Shown in pieces: positions 26,060 to 33,772 of a stretch of DNA of 38,531 bases. The position numbers and the translations under genes were made by a program. The notes beneath the pieces were generated by a model. The model made no database searches and was not told the DNA's origin. It saw only the letters and a program-made list of their open reading frames with translations. Origin of the DNA: Marinilabiliales bacterium. GTDB lineage: Bacteria > Bacteroidota > Bacteroidia > Bacteroidales > SZUA-534. Positions within the stretch are counted from its first letter, which is position 1, and each line of letters begins with the position of its first letter. Location of the stretch: contig DOTG01000049.1 of assembly GCA_003512955.1 (NCBI GenBank), positions 1-38,531 of the forward strand. Reading direction: 5' to 3'.

Positions 26060-28474
26060 TTACAATTTTACCACCACCTTTTCGCCGTTATAATTAACTT
26101 CTTTATCGAAAGTTGTTCCTGCGTGTGAGCCAATACCCTTGCTTTTAGAAACCAAAACAATATTGAATTTACGCTCAGCAAGCATTCCCGGGAAAGAACC
26201 TTTGCGGTCACTAATAGTTAAAACTCTTTTGGTGTTGTTCCACGAGAAGATTATAGTTGAATAAGCCCCCTTTTCATAATTATAATTGTCGTTTTCATCC
26301 TCATACAAGGTGAACTCGCCGTTAGTGCCTTCGTAAACGCGAATTTCGAGATTATCCCATTTCTTTTGAGTTGCAAATTGAACCATTGGCCCAATGGGAA
26401 TAATAGCACCAGCCTTTACGAACAAGGGAATAATATCCAATGGTACTTCTTTGTTTACAGTCTGGCCACCATTGAATTTATCCCCGGTCCAGAAGTCGTA
26501 CCAATCAGCACCTTTAGGCAAATACACCTCTTTTGTTTCTATAGTGCTATAATCTTCCACTTTTACTGTATCGTTCCCCTTTACCTCGTTTTTCCAATAC
26601 ATGGGTTTGGTTACAGGACTTACCAGCAATGACTTATCAAACATAAACTCATCGTTGATATCCAAAGCCTGTTTATCGGCAGCAAAATCCATCACCAGGG
26701 CACGCATTATGCTCGACTGGTTGGCGGTAACATCCCATGAAGCAGAATAAATATAGGGAAGCAGACTGTAACGCAGGTTGATATACTTTTCAATAGCATC
26801 ATATACAGGTGATCCTTTTTTGCCAAACTGGTATATTTCACGGGGAAAACCTTCGCCATGAGATCGCATCATGGGGCAAAAGGTTCCAAACTCAATCCAA
26901 CGAACATGAAGTTCACGATAATCAACATTTTCAAGAGGGTTTTTGAAATTCCATAAGAAAAAACCTCCTAAGTCGCTGTTCCAGTATGGAATTCCACAAA
27001 GTGAAAAATTAAGGCCTGCCGAAATCTGGTTTCTCAGGGCATCCCATGAAGCAACTACATCGCCTGACCAGGTATTAGCCCCATAGCGCTGTTGGCCTGC
27101 AAAAGCCGAACGGGTAAGGATAAAAACACGCTTATCAGAAGTTATGGTACGTTGGTGCTCTGAAACCCCTCCTACAGTCATTAAAGGAAAGGCATTGCGT
27201 ACTTTTCGGAAAGAACCCAAATAGGTTTTGGTATCAAAGTCCGATGGTTTGGGGTCTAAATGATCCGGTTCCGACGAATCAATCCACCACCCATCCATGC
27301 CTAATTTGAAAACACCTTCATTCAAATATTTCCAGTAAATATCGCGAGCCTGTGGATTGTATGCGTCATAAACCCTTACTCCTGAAGGATAATCGGGATT
27401 GGGTGGCCATTTTTCCGAACCTGACTGAGGCCATGTTACAAAATTGAACAGGGCTCCAATTTCATTCAGCTCGCGATATTGCTTGGTCATGGGGCCAAAG
27501 GAGTTCCAGATAGAAATAATCAAATGTGCATTCATATCATGTACATCGTTGACCATTTTCTGAGGACCGTAAAAACCGGGATTGAGGAATTCCATTGCAT
27601 TCCATAAGTAGTTGCTGCCCCAGTACTGCCAGTCCTGGATTATACCATCGAGAGGAACGCCCAATTCGCGAAAATTCTTCACTACATCAGTCAATTCATC
27701 CTGAGTTTTATAACGTTCCCGGCTCTGCCAAAATCCAAATGTCCACAATGGAAACATGGGCGCTTGTCCGGTAAGACTGCGCATGTTTGCAATCACTCCA
27801 TCGGCATTTTCGCCCGCCATGAAATAATAATCAATGCCATCGCCTACGTCAGATTTAAAAGAGGTACCTTCTGCATTATCTTCAAAAACGGTAGGCGAAT
27901 AATTGTCCCAAAACACCCCATAAGCTTTCGATGACAGGAAAAAGGGGATAAAATCCTCAATATTGTTTTGTACCATATACAACTTGGTATTGCGCTGCGA
28001 CATTTTTCCCTGTTGCTGCTGCCCGAGGCCATAAATAGCCTCGTCCTTTTCGAGAATAAAAGACTGCGACACGGCATAAGTTTTATTGCCCGCATCGTTG
28101 AAATCGACAAACGAAGCTCCGGTTTCCTTTTCGCTCAAAAGCATTGCAGAATGATTGGCAAATGAAATTTTCCCTGACTTAAAATCGAGTGAAACCTGTA
28201 GTTTTTCACTTTTCAATACCAGCCCTCCGTCCTGCTGCTTAATGGTAAAAGGAGTTTTTTGCGGAGTAAGCACTACCGAAAGGCTTTGCTTTTCAAAACC
28301 CATCCCTTCGGGATATTTTACGACCCTTATAATAGAAGGGCTGTAGAATAGCACTTCTACATTTACCTTGTTTATTTGGGTTTTAAACCCCGATTCGGTT
28401 TTTTGGTATGTTTGTGCTTCGCTTACGATAGCAAATAATAATACCAAGAATGAAGCACCCAGCTTTTTTTTCAT
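26060..28474 (-). CDS. GH31 alpha-xylosidase-type enzyme
   Basis: Retaining alpha-glycosidase of 804 aa with a signal peptide (MKKKLGASFLVLLFAIVSEAQ). The N-terminal beta-sandwich (about 22-215) includes EAIYGLGQQQQGKM. The barrel shows FWQSRERYKTQDEL, nucleophile D399 in WWIDSSEPD, and acid/base D472 in TWSGDVVASW. RSHGEGFPREIYQFG and the C-terminal DUF5110-like sandwich (EIRVYEGTNGEFTLYEDENDNYNY) complete the family layout. The WWID-x-[ST]EPD form is that of alpha-xylosidases from xyloglucan loci, which remove non-reducing-end xylose from xyloglucan oligosaccharides. A PA14 insert seen in some homologues is not evident here. It is separated from GH97 by 115 bases and from the downstream esterase by 134 bases, both gaps larger than average for this cluster. 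Confidence 0.93.
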   Translation of the reverse strand: MKKKLGASFLVLLFAIVSEAQTYQKTESGFKTQINKVNVEVLFYSPSIIRVVKYPEGMGFEKQSLSVVLTPQKTPFTIKQQDGGLVLKSEKLQVSLDFKSGKISFANHSAMLLSEKETGASFVDFNDAGNKTYAVSQSFILEKDEAIYGLGQQQQGKMSQRNTKLYMVQNNIEDFIPFFLSSKAYGVFWDNYSPTVFEDNAEGTSFKSDVGDGIDYYFMAGENADGVIANMRSLTGQAPMFPLWTFGFWQSRERYKTQDELTDVVKNFRELGVPLDGIIQDWQYWGSNYLWNAMEFLNPGFYGPQKMVNDVHDMNAHLIISIWNSFGPMTKQYRELNEIGALFNFVTWPQSGSEKWPPNPDYPSGVRVYDAYNPQARDIYWKYLNEGVFKLGMDGWWIDSSEPDHLDPKPSDFDTKTYLGSFRKVRNAFPLMTVGGVSEHQRTITSDKRVFILTRSAFAGQQRYGANTWSGDVVASWDALRNQISAGLNFSLCGIPYWNSDLGGFFLWNFKNPLENVDYRELHVRWIEFGTFCPMMRSHGEGFPREIYQFGKKGSPVYDAIEKYINLRYSLLPYIYSASWDVTANQSSIMRALVMDFAADKQALDINDEFMFDKSLLVSPVTKPMYWKNEVKGNDTVKVEDYSTIETKEVYLPKGADWYDFWTGDKFNGGQTVNKEVPLDIIPLFVKAGAIIPIGPMVQFATQKKWDNLEIRVYEGTNGEFTLYEDENDNYNYEKGAYSTIIFSWNNTKRVLTISDRKGSFPGMLAERKFNIVLVSKSKGIGSHAGTTFDKEVNYNGEKVVVKL

Positions 28475-28589
28475 TTTTATATATTTTTATAACAAATTGA
28501 TTATCATAAAGTCTGCGAATAGAGAACAATTAGTATAGCCTTATAAACATTGACACGGTCTAAGACGTTGGTTCAATCGATCTGAATTT

Positions 28590-30569
28590 TTAGTCCAAAG
28601 CAATTACAAATCCTCCGTTTACTTTTAGTGAAAGGCTTAGGCTCTTTTCTTTCGAAACATTGAATTCAGTTTTCGAAAACAGCTCACCGTTTGTACCTTC
28701 GGTAAAAATCGTAGCCTTATTTTTGTTGAATGCAGTCAAATCAAGATTTACTTTTTTTTCATTTTTTTCTCCATTAATACCGGCGATGTACCATCGATCA
28801 CCACTTCTTCTGGCAATGACAGCGTATTTGCCGGGATAGCCTTCCAGAAATTTTACATCATCCCAATTGTCAGGAAGCGTTTTTAAGAAATTCTTTACAT
28901 CTTCGGAGACTTTCGTCATTCCTTCGGGCGATTGGGCAAAATGTTGAATTCCGGATAAGAACAATACCGGAAGGGCGAGTTCAAAGGCAGGAGTGGTTTT
29001 TCTGATACAACCGGAATACGTAAGCCCGGTAAGGTTCATGGGTGTAAAATCCATGGGGTCGAAAGCGTTTCTTGTAAACGGCAGCATGGCGCAATGGTTG
29101 GCTTCCTGATCGGCCGCATCCTGGAGAAATGTTACCATCTCCATTCCATAAATTGCTTCGGTAGTCAATAGGTTAGGATATGTTCTATGCCAGCCTCTTG
29201 GCAATGTTGCCCCATGAAAGTTTACAAGCAATTGATACTTTGCAGCATCATTCAAAATGTCTATATAGTATTGAATCATGCTTTGACCATCGCCACCGAA
29301 GAAATCTATCTTTACACCTTTAATGCCCATTGACTGCAGATGGCTGAATTCTTTTTCCCGCCCTTCATGTGTGAGCAATTTATCTTTAGGATGATAGGTG
29401 ATCGTGTTCCAATCTCCGGCTGAGTTAAACCATAGTAATAATCCCACATTTTTTTGCTTTGCGTATGTGGCCAGTTCGGCTATTTTGTCATACCCGATTT
29501 GTGTATCCCAGTTTGCATCAACAAGGCAATATTGCCAGTTCATTTCGGCTGCAAAGTCAATGTATTTTATTTGCTCATCGTAAACAACCATATCATCTTT
29601 GCTGTTGATCCAGCTCCACGATGCTTTGCCGGGTTGAATGAAGGTTGAATCCATGTTAATTGCTTTAGGCGCCAAATCAGTCCCCAAAGTTGATTCTGCT
29701 ATTGTTGCTAAACTACCAATGGTTATAATGCGCCACGGTGTAAGCCAGGGTTTGTTGTTTTCGGGCAAATAGCCACCGCCTGTAAACACTTCTCTGGCAT
29801 CGGCAAAACCTATAGAATAGACAGACGAAGCAGAGTCATTAACCAATCTTGTACCACAATAAGTGCCATCAAGCGCAGCTTCAGTTATCAATACCCAGGT
29901 ATCATTCGTTTTAAACAAAGCGGGATACACCCAACCTGACTTTAGCGGCGATGCTGTACCAACAGGAACGTCCTGCAAATAATGTTCTTCGTAAGAAGGA
30001 TGGCACTGGTTCCAGCCTGTTTTTGCTTCACTCATGGGTTGCAACCAGGCTCTTGCTTCTTTGTCAAATGCAAACGAGGTCGATTCGTGAAGAATCGTTT
30101 CGTTATTTTCTATCCAGGGGAAAGAATACCGAAATGCCAACCCATCATTTGATAGCCTGAAAATGACATCCACTTTTTTCTCTTCTTCGTTGGAAAAAGA
30201 AACTACTAATTCATTGGCCTGGTAAAGAATGTTGCTTTTTTTTGCATTTTTGGTTTGGTAACTATCAATTATGAGTTCCGGTTTTGATACCAGCTCCATT
30301 TTCAGGTTTTGCGTAAAATCATGCCCCTGCATCATTACTCCCAAAGCCGAAGGTTGAATAATATCAATACCGGATTTTTGTATAAAGTATTGAACTTTTC
30401 CCGAATCTGTTAAGGTGATGTTGAGCGTAATAGACTTGTCCGGGCTTTGTAATTGAGCAACCTGCTTATCACTAAACCGATTAGATACTCCACTACCACA
30501 TCCACTCAGAACAAGAAGTAGCCAAACAAAAAGAATTGTATTTTTAAAACACTCTTTCAATACCATCAT
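28590..30569 (-). CDS. GH97 lipoprotein, alpha-galactosidase-type
   Basis: GH97 enzyme of 659 aa. It is the only clear lipoprotein of the cluster: lipobox VLSGC with Cys24 or nearby, followed by GSG, without the acidic residues of the Bacteroidota surface-export signal, so periplasmic membrane attachment is more likely. The N-terminal beta-super-sandwich includes QSPDKSITLNITLTDSGKVQYFI. The barrel has GVKIDFFGGDGQSMIQYY with D422 and LLTTEAIYGME with E471. GH97 splits into inverting alpha-glucosidases (SusB type) and retaining alpha-galactosidases with an Asp nucleophile; the KIDF motif with Asp followed by FHG-x-x-x-PRGW matches the retaining type. A start at Met2 (30566) is equally possible. 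The gene follows GH39 after 3 bases. Confidence 0.9.
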   Translation of the reverse strand: MMVLKECFKNTILFVWLLLVLSGCGSGVSNRFSDKQVAQLQSPDKSITLNITLTDSGKVQYFIQKSGIDIIQPSALGVMMQGHDFTQNLKMELVSKPELIIDSYQTKNAKKSNILYQANELVVSFSNEEEKKVDVIFRLSNDGLAFRYSFPWIENNETILHESTSFAFDKEARAWLQPMSEAKTGWNQCHPSYEEHYLQDVPVGTASPLKSGWVYPALFKTNDTWVLITEAALDGTYCGTRLVNDSASSVYSIGFADAREVFTGGGYLPENNKPWLTPWRIITIGSLATIAESTLGTDLAPKAINMDSTFIQPGKASWSWINSKDDMVVYDEQIKYIDFAAEMNWQYCLVDANWDTQIGYDKIAELATYAKQKNVGLLLWFNSAGDWNTITYHPKDKLLTHEGREKEFSHLQSMGIKGVKIDFFGGDGQSMIQYYIDILNDAAKYQLLVNFHGATLPRGWHRTYPNLLTTEAIYGMEMVTFLQDAADQEANHCAMLPFTRNAFDPMDFTPMNLTGLTYSGCIRKTTPAFELALPVLFLSGIQHFAQSPEGMTKVSEDVKNFLKTLPDNWDDVKFLEGYPGKYAVIARRSGDRWYIAGINGEKNEKKVNLDLTAFNKNKATIFTEGTNGELFSKTEFNVSKEKSLSLSLKVNGGFVIALD

Positions 30570-30572
30570 GAT

Positions 30573-32174
30573 TTATAATTTTATTAAATTCAAAAAATAA
30601 ACATCGTTTTCGCGAATATCGAGTTCTTTAGAAAATACTGAACCTTCGCCCACTTTCAGAATCTCTGCCAAAATTGGAGCACCACTATTGTGCAATTTTA
30701 TCTGTTCAACCTGAAGTTTTGTGAGCTGGTTTGGCCTTCCCAGATCGAAGTAACTGGTATAGGCATCGTTGCATCGGTATCCTACTTTGTAAACTTCAAG
30801 AGAATAATTGCCTTCGGGTATACTTGCAATATTGATTTTAAGTTTGCCCTTTTCTTTCGAAGGCAAATCGCGTATGAAATAAACCTGGTTGTTTACCGAG
30901 TCGGGTAGGGTGTAGGTAAAATCATAAACTAAAACCTGAATATTGCCTTTTTCATCTTTGCAAACCCACGACATTTTATCCCCATTCAGGAGCTCCGTTT
31001 TTCCCAACTTGTTCAGGAACTGATAGGCATAAAACACGGGTTTGTTAATACCTTGGGTGTTAAGCATACCAAAACCGCCATGAAAAGGGGTAAAGCGTGG
31101 CGACGATTCTTCGAAAATATCGGTAAAAACCCAGTACGACATCGATTGGGCTGCGTCGCCAACTTGTTTAAGTTTTTGTAATACATAAGCGGCTTCATGG
31201 TAGCTGTCGTGGATTGGGTCTGAAGGGGTGTAGGAAGCGCTCCATTCTGTATAATGCAACTCCAAACCGGGTTTTGATGAATTAGTAATTTCCTTGCGCG
31301 ACCGCAATACATCGCCACTAACGGCAAACTCCTGTGGGGCAAGTACGGTGCCCGAGTTTCCATATTCATCAAGATAACCCTGGTTCACGCCGTATGAATG
31401 GGTACTTACAAAGTCAATAGGCACATTGTTATTTACACAAAATTCAATCATTTCCGGTTCCCATGCAGCTCCGGCAGTTCCTGGGCCACCGACACGATAT
31501 GCCGGGTTGACACTTTTAATTGCTTTAACACTGTATTGGAACAACTTAAAATATTCTTCCTGTGTACCTGTCCAAAATCCAGGTGAAAGGTTAGGCTCGT
31601 TCCAGACTTCGAAATACCAGGTTTTAACCTCATCGGCGCCATAGCGTTCGGTAAAGTGTTCGGTTATGTTTTTGACCAATGCCGCCCACTTGTCGTAATC
31701 TTTAGGTGGCGTAACATTGCCCCTCCACCAAAAAATGGTTTCTTTTCCGCTGGCCAGGGCATTGGGCATAAAACCCAATTCAACAAATGGCTTGATGCCT
31801 ATGCTCAGCAGATAATCGAACAACGCATCGACATACATGTAGTTGTATTCGGGATTTCCGTTTCTATTTTCCTTATAAACCCCCATATCGTCGGTCAAAA
31901 GGCCGTGAAAACGAATGTACCTGAAGCCGCACTCTTTTTTTACGTAAGCAAGCTGTTGCTGCCAGTCGGCACGGAGGCCTTCATTGGCACGCCCTGCACC
32001 AACACATTCGTTGAACACGGTATTCAACGGTCCTTTTACCGTATTGAAATCAGCATCAATCAGCCTTTCAGGTATTTCTTTCCCCACATTTTTTTTATTG
32101 GCTTTACTTTGAGCTAAAACTGTCCCTCCAAGTAATGTTAACAGCAGGAATAAAGAATTGTGATTTATTTTCAT
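30573..32174 (-). CDS. GH39 beta-xylosidase-type enzyme
   Basis: Retaining glycosidase of 533 aa with a signal peptide (about 1-21, ending VLAQ). The acid/base is E193 in FEVWNEPNLSPGFW and the nucleophile is E310 in LHYTEWSASY. VGAGRANEGLRADWQQQL and YIRFHGLLTDDM are the conserved N-terminal barrel steps of GH39. A short beta-sandwich ends the protein. GH39 contains beta-xylosidases, alpha-L-iduronidases and other specificities; the secreted, single-domain form here is closest in style to bacterial beta-xylosidases. As the first gene of the run it sits behind the only sizeable upstream region, so the main promoter of the cluster is expected upstream of 32174. Confidence 0.92.
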   Translation of the reverse strand: MKINHNSLFLLLTLLGGTVLAQSKANKKNVGKEIPERLIDADFNTVKGPLNTVFNECVGAGRANEGLRADWQQQLAYVKKECGFRYIRFHGLLTDDMGVYKENRNGNPEYNYMYVDALFDYLLSIGIKPFVELGFMPNALASGKETIFWWRGNVTPPKDYDKWAALVKNITEHFTERYGADEVKTWYFEVWNEPNLSPGFWTGTQEEYFKLFQYSVKAIKSVNPAYRVGGPGTAGAAWEPEMIEFCVNNNVPIDFVSTHSYGVNQGYLDEYGNSGTVLAPQEFAVSGDVLRSRKEITNSSKPGLELHYTEWSASYTPSDPIHDSYHEAAYVLQKLKQVGDAAQSMSYWVFTDIFEESSPRFTPFHGGFGMLNTQGINKPVFYAYQFLNKLGKTELLNGDKMSWVCKDEKGNIQVLVYDFTYTLPDSVNNQVYFIRDLPSKEKGKLKINIASIPEGNYSLEVYKVGYRCNDAYTSYFDLGRPNQLTKLQVEQIKLHNSGAPILAEILKVGEGSVFSKELDIRENDVYFLNLIKL

Positions 32175-32229
32175 TTATTTATTGATTAAGTATTTAACCG
32201 TTTTAAAAGGTTTGCTTTTGGCATTAGCC

Positions 32230-32237
32230 CAAAGCTA
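32230..32237 (-). promoter_or_regulatory. Candidate -7 box for the enzyme cluster
   Basis: On the minus strand this reads TAGCTTTG, an exact match to the Bacteroidota -7 consensus TAnnTTTG. It lies 56 bases upstream of the GH39 start, leaving a plausible leader of roughly 45-50 bases. No good -33 TTTG is visible at the expected distance (the best is TTTC near 32254-32257), so support is modest. Confidence 0.35.
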
Positions 32238-32802
32238 AACCACACTTAAGAGAGAAACTATAAAAAGATTCTTCATGATTTTTTATTATTAACTTCAATT
32301 TATACCTTAAATCCGCATATAAAAAGATAACCTACTGATAATCACGCTGTATTCTTTAATTGAAATTACATGGTCAACTTTAATAAATAACTTTTAATCA
32401 ATAAGTCACGCCGTTACTTGCGGATATTGGGTTATAGTTTTTATTTGACTGTTATAATTCACTTAGCTATCCGTGAGCATTATATCGTGAGGCATTCAGT
32501 TTTTCTTGACAAATCGGTACAATTATGAAAGTAAAATGCTCTAGCATGCTTTCCAATAGTTATGTGCCCCATCTCCGTTATTGTTTTTATTATCAATTAG
32601 TTTTAAAGAATTATTTAATAGACAAATTTCCCTATTATAATTTGAACTTTAGGGCTTTTATGTATTTAAGAAGGTATAACAATCAATTAATTCGAATTAA
32701 CAAAAAAATATTATTTGGATTATCAGTATAAGAGAAAGCCACATACTTTATTGGAATTCAGTAAATTGTGTTCACGAGTTAGTATTTTGTATAAAAAGAG
32801 GA

Positions 32803-32824
32803 GACTATCCAGTAAAGGATAGTC
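32803..32824 (-). terminator. Hairpin downstream of the LytTR gene
   Basis: GACTATCC / GGATAGTC pair perfectly around a 6-base loop (AGTAAA). In the minus-strand direction the stem is followed by TCCTCTTTTTAT, a moderate U-tract, so it could end transcripts coming from the LytTR gene about 160 bases upstream. Confidence 0.45.
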
Positions 32825-32930
32825 CCTTAATTGTTTAGAATATCAATACTTGCTGTAGTATTTACGGCAATTATAGAAAAAGTGAATAGAAACAAATTAA
32901 ATAGATTCGAGTCTTGTTCTGGGCACTTTT

Positions 32931-32967
32931 AAAGCTAACTTTCTGATGGCGGAGGTTGGCTTTTTTT
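32931..32967 (+). terminator. Plus-strand terminator-like hairpin
   Basis: AAAGCTAAC (32931-32939) pairs with GTTGGCTTT (32955-32963) with one G-U pair and a 15-base loop, followed by a run of Ts to 32967 on the plus strand. Its tail points to a plus-strand transcript, yet no plus-strand gene lies upstream within the intergenic region. Read on the minus strand it lies 17 bases after the LytTR stop and has only a short U-tract, so it may also act there as a bidirectional terminator. Confidence 0.6.
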
Positions 32968-32983
32968 GTTGTCCTAGAGTGCT

Positions 32984-33316
32984 TCACGAAATTTCCAATA
33001 AATGCTGCATTAAAAATTCATTGATCTCTTTTTTATAGGTTCTTCCAATAGGAATACGTTTTCCTTGCACCTCAACAAATGTAGATGAGAAGGAATCGAT
33101 GTGAGGAATGGAGATGATAAATGATTTATGAATCCGAAGAAATGGGGCATTCGATAGTTTTTCTTCCACAAACCAAAGCGGTAACCGGGTTTTAATTTCC
33201 CTGTCGGCAAAATGAAAGCACATGTAGTCTTTAAAACTCTCGATGTAGATAATTTCTTTTATGGCAATTTTAACCATTCTTTTGTTTTCTTTTAAAAAGA
33301 AGTTCTCATTGTTCAT
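32984..33316 (-). CDS. Orphan LytTR DNA-binding domain protein
   Basis: Small transcription factor of 110 aa consisting almost only of a LytTR domain. Motifs are VKIAIKEIIYIESFKDYMCFHF (beta strands with the conserved IxYIE), LPLWFVEEKL, FLRIHKSFIISIPHIDSF (the conserved RIHKSY-like recognition segment) and IPIGRTYKKEINEFL. There is no receiver domain, membrane segment or neighbouring histidine kinase, so the input signal is unknown. I chose the ATG at 33316 because the domain starts right after it; ATG at 33346 would add 10 residues. The gene stands alone between the enzyme cluster and the peptidase gene and could regulate either, or itself. This is inference from position. Confidence 0.88.
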   Translation of the reverse strand: MNNENFFLKENKRMVKIAIKEIIYIESFKDYMCFHFADREIKTRLPLWFVEEKLSNAPFLRIHKSFIISIPHIDSFSSTFVEVQGKRIPIGRTYKKEINEFLMQHLLEIS

Positions 33317-33347
33317 ATTGTAGTAGTTTAGTAGATGTGCCTGCATA

Positions 33348-33365
33348 TATAGTTATACAACTATA
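33348..33365. promoter_or_regulatory. Palindrome upstream of the LytTR start
   Basis: TATAGTT and AACTATA are perfect 7-base inverted repeats separated by ATAC, about 32 bases upstream of the chosen LytTR start and 2 bases upstream of the alternative one. The position suits an operator, possibly for autoregulation. LytTR proteins usually bind direct repeats, so this assignment is speculative. Confidence 0.3.
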
Positions 33366-33640
33366 CGTTATAAATGATCATTTACATTCGCTCATTTAAA
33401 AGTTTCAGCCTTTGAGTTGGTATTAGGGCTATATCTGCAATTATTTATACAAATAGTTGCAGAAGTTCAAATAACCAAATTGTTTATGTTATAAAGTTAT
33501 ATTTGTTGTTATTAGTAAAAATGTTGTTCTTTTTTGCTATGAATCAAATGGTGATCAGGGAAAATAAATTGTGGAACCAAAATATGAAAAAAAATTCAAA
33601 TCTTTACAAAAGTTATAAATTAATTAATCAAAAGTCATTC

Positions 33641-33659
33641 TAATTACAGAACGTAATTA
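33641..33659. promoter_or_regulatory. Palindrome upstream of the peptidase promoter
   Basis: TAATTAC and GTAATTA are perfect 7-base inverted repeats around AGAAC, about 70 bases upstream of the candidate -7 box. In AT-rich DNA such repeats arise by chance fairly easily, so this is only a possible operator. Confidence 0.25.
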
Positions 33660-33727
33660 ATAAAGTAATTTGTCATCAGATTCATTCCGTATGTCGCAGC
33701 AGAGGTTCGTTGAATTTGGTAATGTCT

Positions 33728-33735
33728 TAAATTTG
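33728..33735 (+). promoter_or_regulatory. Candidate -7 box for the peptidase gene
   Basis: TAAATTTG matches the Bacteroidota TAnnTTTG consensus 38 bases before the ATG at 33773. A -33 TTTG at the usual 17-23 base spacing is not clear; the nearest TTTG (33715-33718) is too close. Confidence 0.35.
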
Positions 33736-33772
33736 GGCAACAACAACTATACTTTAACTAATATTTATTTAA

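Larger units (their letters stand above)
32175..32983. other. Long AT-rich intergenic region
   Basis: About 800 bases between the GH39 start and the LytTR stop, both minus-strand genes. It holds a candidate promoter for the cluster at 32230-32237, a hairpin at 32803-32824 and a terminator-like hairpin at 32931-32967. No ORF with protein-family features was seen; a 68-codon plus-strand ORF at 32525-32731 has low-complexity, AT-driven composition. Confidence 0.6.
33317..33772. other. Divergent intergenic region between LytTR and peptidase genes
   Basis: About 450 AT-rich bases between divergently transcribed genes, so both promoters must lie here. Two palindromes (33348-33365 and 33641-33659) and one -7-like box (33728-33735) are visible. 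Nothing coding was seen. Confidence 0.6.

Noticed and set aside
31656..32117. 153-codon plus-strand ORF opposite the GH39 gene
   Set aside because: Lies wholly antisense to a gene with intact catalytic motifs; composition looks like a mirror frame, not a protein.
243..32174. Ulvan-type degradation locus
   Set aside because: GH78, GH39, GH3, GH43 and GH2 also occur in ulvan loci, but no polysaccharide lyase, GH105 or sulfatase is present here.
32525..32731. 68-codon plus-strand ORF in the intergenic region
   Set aside because: Tyr/Asn/Leu/Lys-rich composition follows the AT-rich DNA, no family features and no promoter or ribosome binding site; likely chance.
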